A DNA stretch of 64,000 nt from Hyphomicrobiales bacterium (GCA_017305935.1 JAFKJU010000019.1:1-64000); one strand, 5' to 3'. Counted from the first letter of the stretch, positions 17,032-26,919 are shown. A program made the numbers and translations. The notes: generated from the letters alone by a model not told the origin.

Positions 17032-17778
17032 TCACACCAGATTGTTGCGCACCGCGTAGGCAATGGCTTCCGACCGGGTCTTGGTCGCCGTCTTGCGCAT
17101 GACGCTGGTGATGTAGTTGTTGATGGTGTTGCGCGAGATGCCGAGGATCATGGCGATCTCGTCGCTGGTCTTGCCCTCGGCAATCCAGAAAAGGCATTCG
17201 AGTTCGCGCTCGGTCAACTCGAAGTCGCGCTCGGCCCTCTGGTCGCGGGCGCGGGTGAAGCTGGAATAGTAGCCGGCGAGCAGTCCGACGTCGCGCAGGC
17301 GATCCTGCGACAGGATGATGCCGTCATCGAAGAGGAAGAGGAGCGAAAGCCGCGAGCGCCCGACATTGAACATCAGCGAGCAATATTGCCGGCTCGTGCC
17401 GGGCGGCAGGTCGATATCGTCGGGCAGCAGCGCGAAATTGGGCTGCAGGACGGCAAGGCATTTTTCGAGTTCGGTGGAACGGGCGTGCTGGTTGGCGAGG
17501 TCGCTGCTGAGGCGTCGCACCAGGTCGAACGGCCAGTTCGACGAGACGACGAAATCGAGGCCCTGCTCCTGGATCAGGTCGTAGCGCGCCAGCAGGTAAT
17601 GCGAGGCGCCGACATAGTCGGCCAGCGCCGCCATGCCCGCCGGCAGATGGTTCGCCCCGGCCATCATGGCCAGCCGCGAGATCAGTTGCTCTCTGCCGAG
17701 AGTCTTGTAAGCCGGGGTCGCAGCCACAAGAGATTGCCTCTTAACGCCTGCGCCGGATTGCAACATTTCCGCCTTCAT
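17032..17778 (-). CDS. visN: LuxR-family motility regulator VisN
   Basis: Partner of VisR. I set the start at ATG 17776-17778 (248 residues, MKAEMLQSGAGVKRQSL), where GGAGAG lies 7 bases upstream; extending the frame adds 31 unconvincing residues. The C-terminus has a LuxR DNA-binding domain (ELTERELECLFWIAEGKTSD, EIAMILGISRNTINNYITSV, RKTATKTRSEAIAYAVRNNL), and the N-terminal region (LADYVGASHYLLARYDLIQE) resembles autoinducer-binding folds. visN precedes visR as in Sinorhizobium. Confidence 0.94.
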   Translation of the reverse strand: MKAEMLQSGAGVKRQSLVAATPAYKTLGREQLISRLAMMAGANHLPAGMAALADYVGASHYLLARYDLIQEQGLDFVVSSNWPFDLVRRLSSDLANQHARSTELEKCLAVLQPNFALLPDDIDLPPGTSRQYCSLMFNVGRSRLSLLFLFDDGIILSQDRLRDVGLLAGYYSSFTRARDQRAERDFELTERELECLFWIAEGKTSDEIAMILGISRNTINNYITSVMRKTATKTRSEAIAYAVRNNLV

Positions 17779-18309
17779 GCTGCACTCTCCAGTCGCACTG
17801 AAACCACTTGTCCGGGCCGGAAAGCCGTGTTCCGCCATGGCGCGCCACGCAGGAAATGCCTTTCGCGGCAAGCCCGGCGATCATGCCGGGTCGAGCCAGA
17901 CCACAATAATCCATTGAGCCGAAACGCCCATACAAACCGGGGACCGACACAACCCCGCCTATATGGCTGGAACCATCAAAACCCTCGAATACACAATCAT
18001 TTCCCCGAATCGACAGTAGTTCAAATCCCCCGAATCGGCAACGCGTTTCAAAGAGAAGGCCCTTCGCGGCCCGCCGCCTCCCCTGCGGGTCCGGGCCCGC
18101 AAACCAGGCGGGCGTCGGCTTTAAAAGCAGCCTGGCATCGATCGCCGCACGAGCAGTCCCGAGCCGAAACCATGCTCCATCTAAGGCACAGGCGCGCGAG
18201 CCTACCTGATATATGTCAAATTCAATCGAGAATCGTGCGCGTTTTCAAAGTCGTCCGGCTGGCGGTCACGATGAATCGCCGTCTGCGCGAACCGGCGATC
18301 CGCGCGCGC
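17779..18309 (-). promoter_or_regulatory. visN upstream region with direct repeats
   Basis: About 530 bases with no convincing gene. It contains a direct repeat CCCCGAATCG at 18003-18012 and 18028-18037 (25-base period) 225-260 bases upstream of the visN start, a possible activator site. No defensible -35/-10 pair was identified. Confidence 0.45.
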
Positions 18310-18338
18310 AAAAAAACCGGCCATGGCGGCCGGTTTCC
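18310..18338 (-). terminator. Rho-independent terminator after fliF
   Basis: Arms AAACCGGCC (18314-18322) and GGCCGGTTT (18328-18336) around a 5-base loop. Read leftward, the hairpin is followed by a run of seven T. It lies 20 bases beyond the fliF stop and insulates visN-visR from fliF transcription. Confidence 0.9.
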
Positions 18339-18358
18339 TTGGGTCTTGCGCTTCTGTC

Positions 18359-20035
18359 TCAGGCTGCCTGTTCGACGGCCCATTTGCGGAGGATCTTGGC
18401 GGCGCGCTCTTCGCTGATCTCCACCATCCGCGTGAGGCGGCGTTCCGGCCCTTCGCGCACCCGGCGGTTGAAGCCGGATTCGTCGTCGCCCATGCCCAGC
18501 ATGTCGTCGGCGCTGTCGAAGCCGAAGTCGGAACCGAAGCCTTCCATGAGGCCGGTGCCGCCGGCGGCAGGGGCGAAATCCGGCAATTCGAGCGCTGCTT
18601 CTTCCTGGGCGGCAAGCTGGGTGGCGGTCGCATCGGCATTGACGGTGCGCAGCAGCGGACGCACGCCGAGCCAGACGATGACGAAGGCGACACCGAGGAA
18701 GGCGAGCGAATTGATGATGCCCGGCATGTTGCGGCTGAGGATATCCATCACGCCGGGGCCGCTCGCGGCTTCCTCGAGAAGCTGGTTTTCCATGAAATCC
18801 ATGGCGGTGACGGTCACGACATCGCCGCGCGCCGTATCCAGGCCGGCGGCCGAGCTGACGATCTTCTGCATTTCGGCGAGATAGGCGTCGACCTTGGCCT
18901 GATCGGCCGGCTCACCGACCATCTTGGCGACACGCGCCCTGTTGACGACGACGGCGACGGAGAGCTTTTCCAGCTTGTAGCTGTTGCGTGTCGTGGCGAC
19001 CGTCTTCTGGTTGATCTCGTAGTTGGTTTGCTCTTCCTTCTTGTCCGACTGGTCGGAGGATTCCGGGCCGGCTCCGCCAGCCTGGGGGGCCGCCTGGGGA
19101 ATGTTCTGCTCGACGGTGGCGGCGGTGTCGGCCTGGCGCTGCTGCGATTTCTGCGCCTCCTTGGTGGTGCGCACCGAGCGCTCGACGCGCGATTCCGGAT
19201 CGAAGATCGTTTCCTGAATCTGCTGGGTGTCGGTATTGAGCTGGGCCGTGACGGAAGAGCGGAAGTTGTCCATGCCGAGGAAAGGCGCAAGCGCCTTGTC
19301 GATGTTGGATTCGACCTCGCCCTGCACCGACTGGACGATGCCGAGATTACGACCGATGGCGCCGTTGCCGCCGTCCTCGCCAGAAGCGAGCATCTGGCCG
19401 GTGGAATCGAGCACGGTGACGTCGTCGGCGTCGAGACCGGGAACGGCAGAGGCGACGAGGTGGCGAATCGATGCGGCGGCCTTGCGGCCAGCCTCGCTTC
19501 CGGCGCGGATCATCACCGAGGCCGTCGGTTTCTGCGCGCCGCGGCGGAAATTGCCGACATCGGGCATGACGATATGGACGCGGGCGGCGTTGATGCCGTT
19601 GATCGTCTGGATGGTGCGGCCGATCTCGCCTTCCAGGGCGCGCACGCGGGTCACTTCCTGCATGAAGGAGGTGAGGCCGAGCGAGCCGACATTGTCGAAG
19701 AGTTCGTAGCCGGCATTGGCGCTGTTGGGCAGGCCGCGTTCGGCGAGCAGAAGGCGGGCCTTGCTGGTCGAGCCGGCGGGGACGCGCAGGCTCTTGCCAT
19801 CGGTTCCGACTTCGAAATCAACGCCGGATTCGGAAAGCGCGATGCTGATCTGGTTGAGATCGTTCGTCTCAAGGCCCACATACAGGGTCTCGTAGGTCGG
19901 CTTGTTGACGTACATGGCGGCAAAAAGAATGATCGCCATCGACGCGACGCCAACACCGATCAGTGTGATCAACCGTGCCTGCCCCAGGGAGGCAAAGTTT
20001 TTAAACACCTGAACTAATTGATTTAACAGATTCAT
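18359..20035 (-). CDS. fliF: Flagellar MS-ring protein FliF
   Basis: Inner-membrane ring on which the rotor and export gate are built. The 558-residue product has a first membrane helix (residues about 20-42, LITLIGVGVASMAIILFAAM), ring-building motifs (ETLYVGLETNDLNQISIALS, ARLLLAERGLPNSANAGYEL, ALEGEIGRTIQTINGINAAR, VHIVMP), a second helix near residue 450 (NMPGIINSLAFLGVAFVIVW) and a C-terminal FliG-binding tail (RLTRMVEISEERAAKILRKW). ATG 20033-20035. It stands alone between the che operon and visN. Confidence 0.98.
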   Translation of the reverse strand: MNLLNQLVQVFKNFASLGQARLITLIGVGVASMAIILFAAMYVNKPTYETLYVGLETNDLNQISIALSESGVDFEVGTDGKSLRVPAGSTSKARLLLAERGLPNSANAGYELFDNVGSLGLTSFMQEVTRVRALEGEIGRTIQTINGINAARVHIVMPDVGNFRRGAQKPTASVMIRAGSEAGRKAAASIRHLVASAVPGLDADDVTVLDSTGQMLASGEDGGNGAIGRNLGIVQSVQGEVESNIDKALAPFLGMDNFRSSVTAQLNTDTQQIQETIFDPESRVERSVRTTKEAQKSQQRQADTAATVEQNIPQAAPQAGGAGPESSDQSDKKEEQTNYEINQKTVATTRNSYKLEKLSVAVVVNRARVAKMVGEPADQAKVDAYLAEMQKIVSSAAGLDTARGDVVTVTAMDFMENQLLEEAASGPGVMDILSRNMPGIINSLAFLGVAFVIVWLGVRPLLRTVNADATATQLAAQEEAALELPDFAPAAGGTGLMEGFGSDFGFDSADDMLGMGDDESGFNRRVREGPERRLTRMVEISEERAAKILRKWAVEQAA

Positions 20036-20133
20036 TCTGTTCTCGCACCGTCAAACGTACCGATGAGCCCACACGCTCTTGACGGACACTAGAAAGTGAA
20101 GCTTGCGCGAACGTTTCCTGAAAACGCGGCAAA

Positions 20134-20158
20134 GCGCCGGCGGCGCGGGCTCCGGCGC
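20134..20158 (-). terminator. Hairpin after the che operon
   Basis: Arms GCGCCGG (20134-20140) and CCGGCGC (20152-20158). Read leftward it follows the cheT stop by about 70 bases and is followed by TTTGCC only, so it is a weak or rho-assisted terminator candidate. Confidence 0.45.
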
Positions 20159-20226
20159 AAAATTATCACCTGTTATTTTTCGCAGTCGCGGCCCTCATGG
20201 CCGCGCGGATGGCGCGGAGCAGCGCC

Positions 20227-20610
20227 TCAGAAGAAGTCGAAATCGCCCGCCGCCTTGACCAGGGGCTGCGAATGCCCGTGGCGAAGGCCGCCCGACAATG
20301 CCTTCTGCATGTCGGCCAGTTTGACGAGGCTGAGCGCGATGGAGACGTCCACCAGGCAATCGGTGCCGATGCCGGCCGTTACGGTATCGATGAATTCGGC
20401 AAGCCCCCGCGTCTTCTGCACGGCCAGATCGATGCCTTGCAGAACCTTCATAGCGTCCGGGGAGGACAGGAGGCCGGCACCGTTCAGTTCGAGAAGCTGC
20501 GGCTCGATCCGCTCGATCAGATAGGCAACGTCATGCAACTCCGAAACGATCCGCATCAGGACGTCTGGCAGGGCGTGAATGTCCATTTCCTGGGAAAGCT
20601 CGGCTTGCAT
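20227..20610 (-). CDS. cheT: Chemotaxis protein CheT homologue
   Basis: Last gene of the che operon, 12 bases after cheD. Sinorhizobium meliloti CheT is a small protein implicated in signal termination and adaptation, with a DxxxQ motif like CheZ-type phosphatases. This 127-residue protein is mostly helical and contains DLAVQ in VLQGIDLAVQKTRGLAEFID, plus DVSIALSLVKLADMQKALSG. The helical layout, size and position fit CheT. Assignment rests on position and motif. Confidence 0.85.
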   Translation of the reverse strand: MQAELSQEMDIHALPDVLMRIVSELHDVAYLIERIEPQLLELNGAGLLSSPDAMKVLQGIDLAVQKTRGLAEFIDTVTAGIGTDCLVDVSIALSLVKLADMQKALSGGLRHGHSQPLVKAAGDFDFF

Positions 20611-20622
20611 GGAGGGGTGCCC

Positions 20623-21177
20623 TTAGAAGAATTCGATGGAACTTTCGACCGGCCGAGGCGCTGCCGCCGGCTTCTGCTCGGCCGCGACGGTGCGCTGGGT
20701 TTCGGCGCCGGTCAGCGGATATTGGCGCGCGCGGCCGCTGATCGGCCAGAATTCAAGCTTGCGGCCGAATTCGCCGCCGGTGGAGGAGCCGACCACACGA
20801 ATGCCTTCGTCGCGCAGGAACTGCATGGCGAAGGCGGCGTTCTGCTCGCCGACATTGGAAAAGGTGGCGATGGTCTTGGCGCCGCCGAAGATTTTCGCCT
20901 CCAGGCGGTCGCGGCGAGCCCCCTTCTTGAGCAGGCCGTTGATCAGCAACTCCATGAGATGCACGCCGTAGCGCGTTGCATCTCCGCCCGAGGTCATCGA
21001 CTGGGCGTTGCCCGGCAGCAGGAAGTGGTTCATGCCGCCGACACCGGCCACCGGATCGCGAAGACATGCAGCCACGCAGGATCCAAGGATCGTCGTGAGA
21101 ACGACATTCGGGTCGGTGACGACCTTGTATTCTCCCTGGATGATGTTCACGCGTCTGGCTGCGATGTCTGCTGTCAT
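20623..21177 (-). CDS. cheD: Chemoreceptor glutamine deamidase CheD
   Basis: Deamidates glutamines in chemoreceptors. The 184-residue protein has the catalytic signature [20 protein letters not shown] followed by MNHFLLPGN (catalytic Cys and His), and [20 protein letters not shown] later. ATG 21175-21177 overlaps the cheY2 stop by 4 bases. The C-terminal 35 residues after [11 protein letters not shown] are Ala/Pro-rich and probably disordered. Confidence 0.96.
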   Translation of the reverse strand: MTADIAARRVNIIQGEYKVVTDPNVVLTTILGSCVAACLRDPVAGVGGMNHFLLPGNAQSMTSGGDATRYGVHLMELLINGLLKKGARRDRLEAKIFGGAKTIATFSNVGEQNAAFAMQFLRDEGIRVVGSSTGGEFGRKLEFWPISGRARQYPLTGAETQRTVAAEQKPAAAPRPVESSIEFF

Positions 21178-21563
21178 TTCAAGGCTCCGAAGACGGCCTC
21201 GATGGCGGCCTTCATCTTTTCGATGGTGAAGGGCTTGGCCAGCACGTTGTTGGCGCCAAGCGCCTGCGCCTTCTGAACCAGCGCGCGGTCGCCCTGCGCC
21301 GTCAGAATGATGAAGGCGGCCTTCTTGGTCGTCGGATTGGTGCGCACTGCCTGCAGGAGGCCGAGGCCATCCATCTTGGGCATGTTGAAGTCCGAGATCA
21401 CCAGGTGGTGCGGCTGCTCGGCCATGATCTTCATGCCCTGCTCGCCGTCGCCGGCGGCGGTGATCTGCTTGAAGCCCAGCTGCGTCAGCGCATCGCTGAG
21501 CAGCAGGCGGCTGGTGACCTGATCGTCGACGATCAGTACCTTGATTTTTTCGGCTAGTGACAT
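21174..21563 (-). CDS. cheY2: Chemotaxis response regulator CheY2
   Basis: Single receiver domain, 129 residues. The acidic pair DD at 13-14 ([17 protein letters not shown]), the phosphoacceptor Asp58 ([13 protein letters not shown]), Thr (FIILTAQGD) and Lys ([13 protein letters not shown]) are all present. In Sinorhizobium CheY2 is the main motor-binding regulator; the position between cheB and cheD identifies this paralogue. ATG 21561-21563, immediately after the cheB stop region in the reading direction of the operon. Confidence 0.95.
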   Translation of the reverse strand: MSLAEKIKVLIVDDQVTSRLLLSDALTQLGFKQITAAGDGEQGMKIMAEQPHHLVISDFNMPKMDGLGLLQAVRTNPTTKKAAFIILTAQGDRALVQKAQALGANNVLAKPFTIEKMKAAIEAVFGALK

Positions 21564-22607
21564 TTATTCGCTCCCTTCTTTTCGGGCGGCTGTGATTTTC
21601 AGGATTTCGTCCCCAATGCTGCCGAGGGGGAGTTGGGTCTCCACGGCGCCAAGCTCGTGAGCGACCCGCGGCATGCCGTAGACGACGCAGGTTTTCTCAT
21701 TCTGCCCGATGGTGCGCGCCCCGGCGTGGCGCATCTTCAGCAAACCGGCAGCGCCATCACGGCCCATACCGGTGAGGATGACACCGACAGCATTGCGCCC
21801 CGCAAGCTCTGCGACCGAATCGAAGAGCACGTCGACGGAGGGACGGTGACCGTTCACCGGATCGCGTTCGACAAGGCGGCAGCACGGTGCTGACGGATTG
21901 GTGACTTGCAGGTGGCGATCGCCGCCAGGCGCAAGATAAATCTTTCCGATTTCCAGGCGCGCACCGTCGGTTGCCTCCTGAACCACGGGCGCGCAGAGAC
22001 GATTGAGCCGCTCGGCGAAACTTTTCGTAAATGTCGACGGCATGTGCTGGGTAATGACCGTCGGCGGGCAGTTCACCGGGAATTTCTGTAAAACAGTGAT
22101 CAACGCTTCCACGCCGCCGGTCGAGGAACCGACGGCGACGATCTTGCGGCCGACACGGAAATCGACCGGTTTGGCAGGCGCCGCGACGGCTGCGGCCGGC
22201 GAAGGCATCGCCCGCTTGGAGCGGGCTGCGGCCTTGACCTTGTCGGCGAGGTCGCCGAAGGGACGCGACTCGCCGGGCAGCGGCTTGCCGACGCAGTCGA
22301 AGGCGCCGATTTCCAGCGCGGCCAGCGTCGCTTCCGCGCCGCGATGGGTCATGCTGGAGACCATGATGACCGGCATGGGGCGCAGGCGCATGATCTTTTC
22401 GAGGAATTCGAGGCCGTTCATGTTCGGCATCTCGATGTCCAGCGTCACCACGTCGGGGTTCAGCCGCTTGATCGCCTCGCGCGCTTCCAGCGCATCGCCC
22501 GCCTGGCCGATGACGCTGACGTCGGGATCGGAATTCAGGATGGCCGAGATCAGGCCGCGCATGGTCGGCGAATCGTCGACGACGAGGACACGGGCGGGTG
22601 CGCTCAT
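21564..22607 (-). CDS. cheB: Chemotaxis methylesterase CheB
   Basis: Receiver-controlled methylesterase and deamidase of chemoreceptors. ATG 22605-22607 yields 347 residues. The receiver domain has DD at 11-12 and phosphoacceptor Asp57 ([20 protein letters not shown]). The C-terminal esterase domain has the catalytic Ser in [13 protein letters not shown], His in [19 protein letters not shown] and Asp in [12 protein letters not shown]. The start overlaps the cheR stop by 4 bases. A longer open frame upstream overlaps cheR and is antisense-like. Confidence 0.98.
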   Translation of the reverse strand: MSAPARVLVVDDSPTMRGLISAILNSDPDVSVIGQAGDALEAREAIKRLNPDVVTLDIEMPNMNGLEFLEKIMRLRPMPVIMVSSMTHRGAEATLAALEIGAFDCVGKPLPGESRPFGDLADKVKAAARSKRAMPSPAAAVAAPAKPVDFRVGRKIVAVGSSTGGVEALITVLQKFPVNCPPTVITQHMPSTFTKSFAERLNRLCAPVVQEATDGARLEIGKIYLAPGGDRHLQVTNPSAPCCRLVERDPVNGHRPSVDVLFDSVAELAGRNAVGVILTGMGRDGAAGLLKMRHAGARTIGQNEKTCVVYGMPRVAHELGAVETQLPLGSIGDEILKITAARKEGSE

Positions 22608-23509
22608 GCCTTCCTCCCCGCGCCCTTGCCGATCAGGCGGTAGGTGGTGATGCCGATATTGTCGAACAGGTTCTTGGCGTCGCCCGAGACACGCTCGGAA
22701 TGGCCGATATAGAGATGGCCGCCGGGCGACAGGGTCTGGGCGAAACGCTGCCAGATGCGCATCTGCGTCGGCTCGTCGAAATAGATGACGACATTGCGGC
22801 AGAAGATCACGTCGAACGTGCCCTTGAACGGCCATTGCGCCATCAGGTTCAGCTCGTTGAAGGTGATCAGCCGTTTGACGCGGTCGTCGATCTGGTATTT
22901 GCGGCGCGGATCGCCACTGTCGCGGAACCATTGCTTGCGCATCGCGGGCGAGACGGTTTCCAGCGCCGATTCGTCGTAGCAGCCGGCCCGGGCCAGCGCC
23001 AGGATCTTCGGGTCGATATCGGTCGCCAGGATGCGGATGTCGTATTCGGCGGCGTTCGGCATCAGGGAGAGCAGCGTCAGCGCGATCGAATAGGGCTCCT
23101 GCCCGTCGGAACAGGCCGCCGACCAGATGCGCACCCGCCCCCCTGCTCTCGCGCGCGCCAGCAGATCCGGCAGCACATCGCTGCGCAGATGGTCGAAATG
23201 GTGGTTCTCGCGGAAGAAACGGGTGAAATTGGTGGTCAGGTGCGAAAGCATCTCGCGACGCGGCGCGGCGCCGGCCGGCGAGGCCACCAGCTCGCAATAT
23301 TCCCGGAACCCCGAGAGACCCAAGGTGCGGATATGCTTCGAAAGACGCGAATAGACCAGCGACGCCTTGGTGTCGTTCAGGTAGATGCCGGCGTCCGAAT
23401 AGATCATCGCAGCGATCTCCGACAGGTCGCGCCGGGTCAGCGGATATTCACCGCTGGCCAGCACCTCGTTCGGTGACTGCTTGAAATCCATCTGGCCTGC
23501 CGCGCTCAT
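22604..23509 (-). CDS. cheR: Chemotaxis methyltransferase CheR
   Basis: S-adenosylmethionine-dependent methyltransferase of chemoreceptor glutamates. ATG 23507-23509 gives 301 residues. Visible: N-terminal helical domain ([40 protein letters not shown]), [17 protein letters not shown], the SAM-binding [20 protein letters not shown], and [20 protein letters not shown]. It overlaps cheW and cheB by 4 bases each. Confidence 0.98.
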   Translation of the reverse strand: MSAAGQMDFKQSPNEVLASGEYPLTRRDLSEIAAMIYSDAGIYLNDTKASLVYSRLSKHIRTLGLSGFREYCELVASPAGAAPRREMLSHLTTNFTRFFRENHHFDHLRSDVLPDLLARARAGGRVRIWSAACSDGQEPYSIALTLLSLMPNAAEYDIRILATDIDPKILALARAGCYDESALETVSPAMRKQWFRDSGDPRRKYQIDDRVKRLITFNELNLMAQWPFKGTFDVIFCRNVVIYFDEPTQMRIWQRFAQTLSPGGHLYIGHSERVSGDAKNLFDNIGITTYRLIGKGAGRKA

Positions 23510-23973
23510 GCCGCCTCGCTTTCGTGATCGGGGAAAAGGCCTTCCAGCTCGACAAGGCAGATCATGCGCTTGTCGATGGCGAGGATGCCGCGGGCGAACT
23601 GGCGCTCGATCTCCGAGGAGACCTCGGGCACCGGCTGAATGTTTTCGTCGGTCACCGTCAGGATGTCGGAGACCGCATCGACCAGCAGGCCGACGATCTT
23701 GCGGCCGACCTGGGCGACGATGATGACATGGCGCGGGGTCGGCTCGGCCGGGCGCATGCCCAGCCTTGCGGCGAGATCGACGATCGGCAGCACGGCGCCG
23801 CGAAGATTGAGCACGCCCATCATATAGGCGGGCGAATGCGGCATCTTCGTCGCCGGCGTCCAGCCGCGGATCTCGCGCACCGACATGATGCTGACGCAAA
23901 ATTCCTGGTTGCCGATGCGAAACGCGATGAGTTCGCGGCTCCCCTGGCTCAGATTTTTCACGACATACGACAT
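23506..23973 (-). CDS. cheW: Chemotaxis coupling protein CheW
   Basis: Adaptor linking chemoreceptors to CheA. The 155-residue protein is a single CheW domain: RELIAFRIGNQEFCVSIMSV, REIRGWTPATKMPHSPAYMM, GVLNLRGAVLPIVDLAARLG and VGLLVDAVSDILTVTDENIQ. It begins 9 bases after the cheA stop and overlaps cheR. Confidence 0.97.
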   Translation of the reverse strand: MSYVVKNLSQGSRELIAFRIGNQEFCVSIMSVREIRGWTPATKMPHSPAYMMGVLNLRGAVLPIVDLAARLGMRPAEPTPRHVIIVAQVGRKIVGLLVDAVSDILTVTDENIQPVPEVSSEIERQFARGILAIDKRMICLVELEGLFPDHESEAA

Positions 23974-23982
23974 GGACCAACC

Positions 23983-26244
23983 TTACGACGCGAGCGACAT
24001 TTCCTGCCGGAGCGACTGGCCGCGCGAGGCCCCGACGACGGCGTCGACATCGAGGATCAGCGCGACGCGGCCGTCGCCCAGGATGGTGGCGGCGGCAATG
24101 CCCGGCACATGCATGTAGTTTGCCTCAAGACTCTTAATGACAACCTGACGCTGGCCCTGAATGGCATCGACCATCAGCGCGCGCTGGCCGCCGCCCTCGG
24201 ATTCCACCAGCAACGCCACGCCTTCGACCGGATTGGCCTGCTGGGCGCGGAAGTTGAGGATGCGGCCGACATCGACCAGCGGGCAGAAGGAGTTGCGGAT
24301 CGAGATCAGCCGCTGCGTCGCGCCGAAGGAGTGGATAGCGGCGGCTTCCGGTTGCAGCGTCTCGACGATGGCGGTGAGCGGCACGACCAGCGTCTGGCCG
24401 GCAACCGTAACCACCATGCCGTCGAGGACGGCGAGCGTCAGCGGCAGGCTCATCGAGAAGGTCGAGCCCTGACCGGGTTTCGACTGAATGCTGATGCGGC
24501 CGCCCAGCGCCTGGATCGAGCGCTTGACCACGTCCATGCCCACGCCGCGGCCCGAGAGGTCGGAGACCTTGTCGGCGGTCGAGAAACCGGCATGGAAGAT
24601 CAGGTTGTCGATTTCCTCGTCCGACAGGTTGGCGTCGGCGGTGATCAGGTCGTTGTCGATCGCCTTCTGGCGGACCTTCTCGCGATTGATGCCGGCGCCG
24701 TCGTCGGTCAGCTCGATGACGATGCGGCCCGAGCGATGCTTGGCGGTCAGCCGCACCGTGCCTTCCGGGTTCTTGCCGGCGGCGATGCGCTTTTCCGGCA
24801 TTTCCAGGCCGTGGTCGACGGCGTTGCGGATCATGTGGGTCAGCGGCTCCGCCAGCTTGTCGATGACGGTCTTGTCGACTTCTGTGTTTTCGCCCTCGGT
24901 GATCAGACGCACCGATTTGCCGGTGATGTCGGCGATTTCGCGCACGGTGCGGGCCATGCGCTGGAAGACCGGCTTGACCGGCTGGGCGCGGATGGCCATC
25001 ACCGAATCCTGGATCTCGCGGGTGAGCTGTTGCAGCTCTTCCAGGCCCATGTTGATCGACGAGGTGCCGTTATTGTCGTTTTCGATGACGCTCTGCGACA
25101 GCATCGCCTGGTTGATGACCAGCTCGCCCACCAGGTTGATGAGACGATCGACGCGGTCGAGATCGACGCGGATGGTCTGACCGGCGGCATTGGCGGCGTT
25201 GGCCGCATTCGCCTGGGCGGCGGCGCTGGCGGCGGGCGCTTCCTTCTTCTCGGCGCGGGCCGAGGCGGCGGCGGCGGCCTGCATCACGCCGGTGGCGGTT
25301 TCGGCAGCGGCGACGGCGGCGGCCACGACCGGCTCGACATGCATCCCGACATGCGGTTCGTCGCCGATGGCCGGCTCGTCTTCCAGCAGCGACAGGTCGA
25401 ACGGAACCGGGATCATCGGCCGCTCGTCATCGGCTTCTGCCTCTTCTGCGAGTTTGATGTCGAGTTCGCAATCCCATTCGGCGAATTCGAAGACGGAGCG
25501 GATGCCTTCCTCGCCCTTCTCGGTCTTGATCGAGATCGTCCAGGACAGATAGGAGCCTTCCGGGTCCATCCTGTCGAGCGTGGGCACGTCGCCGGTGTGG
25601 CAATGGATGCTCATCTCGCCGATGCGCGAAAGGTCGCGCAACAGGAGGGCGGCTTCATTGCCCTTGGAGAACAGTTCGGCGCGCGGCTTGAAGGTGACGG
25701 TGTAGGTCGGCGCCACCATCAGCACCTCCTCTTCCTCGCCGCCGAAGTCGTCGAAGGAGAAGGGGATCGGCTGGAAGCCGCTGGAATCGGTCGGCGCGGG
25801 CGCTGCAGCGACGGCCGGCTTCGCCGCCACCGGCTCCGGCGCTGCGTGAGCGGCGGGCTGCTCGCCATTGGCAAGCGCTTCCAGCTCCTTGACCAAAGCG
25901 CGGCTGCGCGATTCATCGACGGTGCCGCCGTCGCGGGCGGCATTGGTCAGGTCGGCGAGCACGTCCGCCGACTTCAGCATGACCTTCAGGACATCCTGGC
26001 TGGGCTCGAGCTTTCCGGATCGAACGCAATCGAGAGTGGTTTCGAAAACGTGAGCAAAGGCGACGAGATCGTCGAGCGCGAAGGCGCCCGCGCCGCCCTT
26101 GATCGAGTGAACCGCGCGGAAGACTGCGTTCACCGTTTCCGGATCGCGGTCGCCGTCGTTCAGTTTCAAAAGGCCGGTTTCCAGTTCAGCGAGCTGTTCC
26201 TCGCATTCCTGGAAAAAAATCTCTCTGATTTCGTTCATATCCAT
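23983..26244 (-). CDS. cheA: Chemotaxis histidine kinase CheA
   Basis: Receptor-controlled histidine kinase that phosphorylates CheY1, CheY2 and CheB. The 753-residue protein shows P1 with His46 (FRAVHSIKGGAGAFALDDL), an Ala/Pro-rich linker, a P2-like region about residues 175-280, dimerisation P3 (VDLDRVDRLINLVGELVINQ), the kinase boxes (HMIRNAVDHGLEMPEKR, LTDDGAGINREKVRQKAI, DLSGRGVGMDVVKRSIQAL, GQGSTFSMSLPLTLAVLDGM) and a CheW-like P5 to the C-terminus. The length is close to rhizobial CheA. ATG 26242-26244, 16 bases after cheY1. Confidence 0.98.
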   Translation of the reverse strand: MDMNEIREIFFQECEEQLAELETGLLKLNDGDRDPETVNAVFRAVHSIKGGAGAFALDDLVAFAHVFETTLDCVRSGKLEPSQDVLKVMLKSADVLADLTNAARDGGTVDESRSRALVKELEALANGEQPAAHAAPEPVAAKPAVAAAPAPTDSSGFQPIPFSFDDFGGEEEEVLMVAPTYTVTFKPRAELFSKGNEAALLLRDLSRIGEMSIHCHTGDVPTLDRMDPEGSYLSWTISIKTEKGEEGIRSVFEFAEWDCELDIKLAEEAEADDERPMIPVPFDLSLLEDEPAIGDEPHVGMHVEPVVAAAVAAAETATGVMQAAAAASARAEKKEAPAASAAAQANAANAANAAGQTIRVDLDRVDRLINLVGELVINQAMLSQSVIENDNNGTSSINMGLEELQQLTREIQDSVMAIRAQPVKPVFQRMARTVREIADITGKSVRLITEGENTEVDKTVIDKLAEPLTHMIRNAVDHGLEMPEKRIAAGKNPEGTVRLTAKHRSGRIVIELTDDGAGINREKVRQKAIDNDLITADANLSDEEIDNLIFHAGFSTADKVSDLSGRGVGMDVVKRSIQALGGRISIQSKPGQGSTFSMSLPLTLAVLDGMVVTVAGQTLVVPLTAIVETLQPEAAAIHSFGATQRLISIRNSFCPLVDVGRILNFRAQQANPVEGVALLVESEGGGQRALMVDAIQGQRQVVIKSLEANYMHVPGIAAATILGDGRVALILDVDAVVGASRGQSLRQEMSLAS

Positions 26245-26260
26245 AGGGGAAATTCCCGGC

Positions 26261-26626
26261 TCAGGCGGTTACACGCTCGATGGCATCGACCAGTTTCGTC
26301 GGATCGAAGGGCTTGACGATCCAGCCGGTGGCCCCGGCCTGGCGCGCGCGGTTCTTCTTTTCCGCATCGCTTTCCGTGGTCAGAACGAGGATCGGGATCG
26401 CCCGGTACTTCTCGTTGCGGCGCACGCCCTCGATGAAACCGAAACCGTCGAGACGCGGCATGTTGATGTCGGTCACGATGACGTCCGGATTGCATTCCTC
26501 CAGCACTTCCAGACCTTCCACGCCGTCCTCGGCCTGGATCGTCTCGAAACCCGCATTGTTGAGGGTCACGAGCAGCATGTTCCGGATCGTCCGTGAATCG
26601 TCCACGGTCAGCACTTTTTTCTTCAT
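26261..26626 (-). CDS. cheY1: Chemotaxis response regulator CheY1
   Basis: Receiver-only protein of 121 residues with DD at 9-10 (VLTVDDSRTIRNMLLVTL), phosphoacceptor Asp53 (DVIVTDINMPRLDGFGFIEG), Thr in ILVLTTESDA and Lys in GWIVKPFDPTKLVDAI. In Sinorhizobium CheY1 acts as a phosphate sink draining CheY2-P through CheA; the position ahead of cheA and overlap with the cheS stop identify it. Confidence 0.95.
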   Translation of the reverse strand: MKKKVLTVDDSRTIRNMLLVTLNNAGFETIQAEDGVEGLEVLEECNPDVIVTDINMPRLDGFGFIEGVRRNEKYRAIPILVLTTESDAEKKNRARQAGATGWIVKPFDPTKLVDAIERVTA

Positions 26627-26919
26627 TGCGCGATCTCCTTGGAGAGAATCTGTTCGAAATTGACGCCGATGAGTTGCATGGTCTGTTCAAACGCACCGGA
26701 CATCGGGCCGATGGTGAATGTCTTCTTGTCCGCTTCCCAGGCCTTGGCGCCGGCCACCAGCACCTGAACGCATTGCGTGCCGCAACGCTCGACCGCCGAT
26801 GCGTCGACGGTGATGTCACTGCCGCGCAGAGACTGCAGCTTGCCGTGCAGCACCGACGCCGCGTTCAGGTCCAGCACCGCCGCCAGCTTGAGACTTTGCT
26901 CGCTCTTCTTGCCCGCCAT
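26623..26919 (-). CDS. cheS: Chemotaxis protein CheS homologue (STAS-like)
   Basis: In Sinorhizobium meliloti CheS binds CheA and speeds dephosphorylation of CheY1. This 98-residue protein lies between icpA and cheY1 as there, overlapping cheY1 by 4 bases. It resembles a short STAS domain: LKLAAVLDLNAASVLHGKLQ, DITVDASAVERCGTQCVQVL and GAFEQTMQLIGVNFEQILSK. No membrane segment. Confidence 0.88.
   Translation of the reverse strand: MAGKKSEQSLKLAAVLDLNAASVLHGKLQSLRGSDITVDASAVERCGTQCVQVLVAGAKAWEADKKTFTIGPMSGAFEQTMQLIGVNFEQILSKEIAQ

Noticed and set aside
16957-18417. Long + strand frame over visN and its promoter region
   Set aside because: Antisense to visN and low-complexity over the intergenic part; the LuxR reading on the other strand is clear.
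23524-26316. A 930-codon open frame on the + strand across cheW and cheA
   Set aside because: Antisense to cheA and cheW, whose motifs are unambiguous; no ribosome binding site or recognisable domain.
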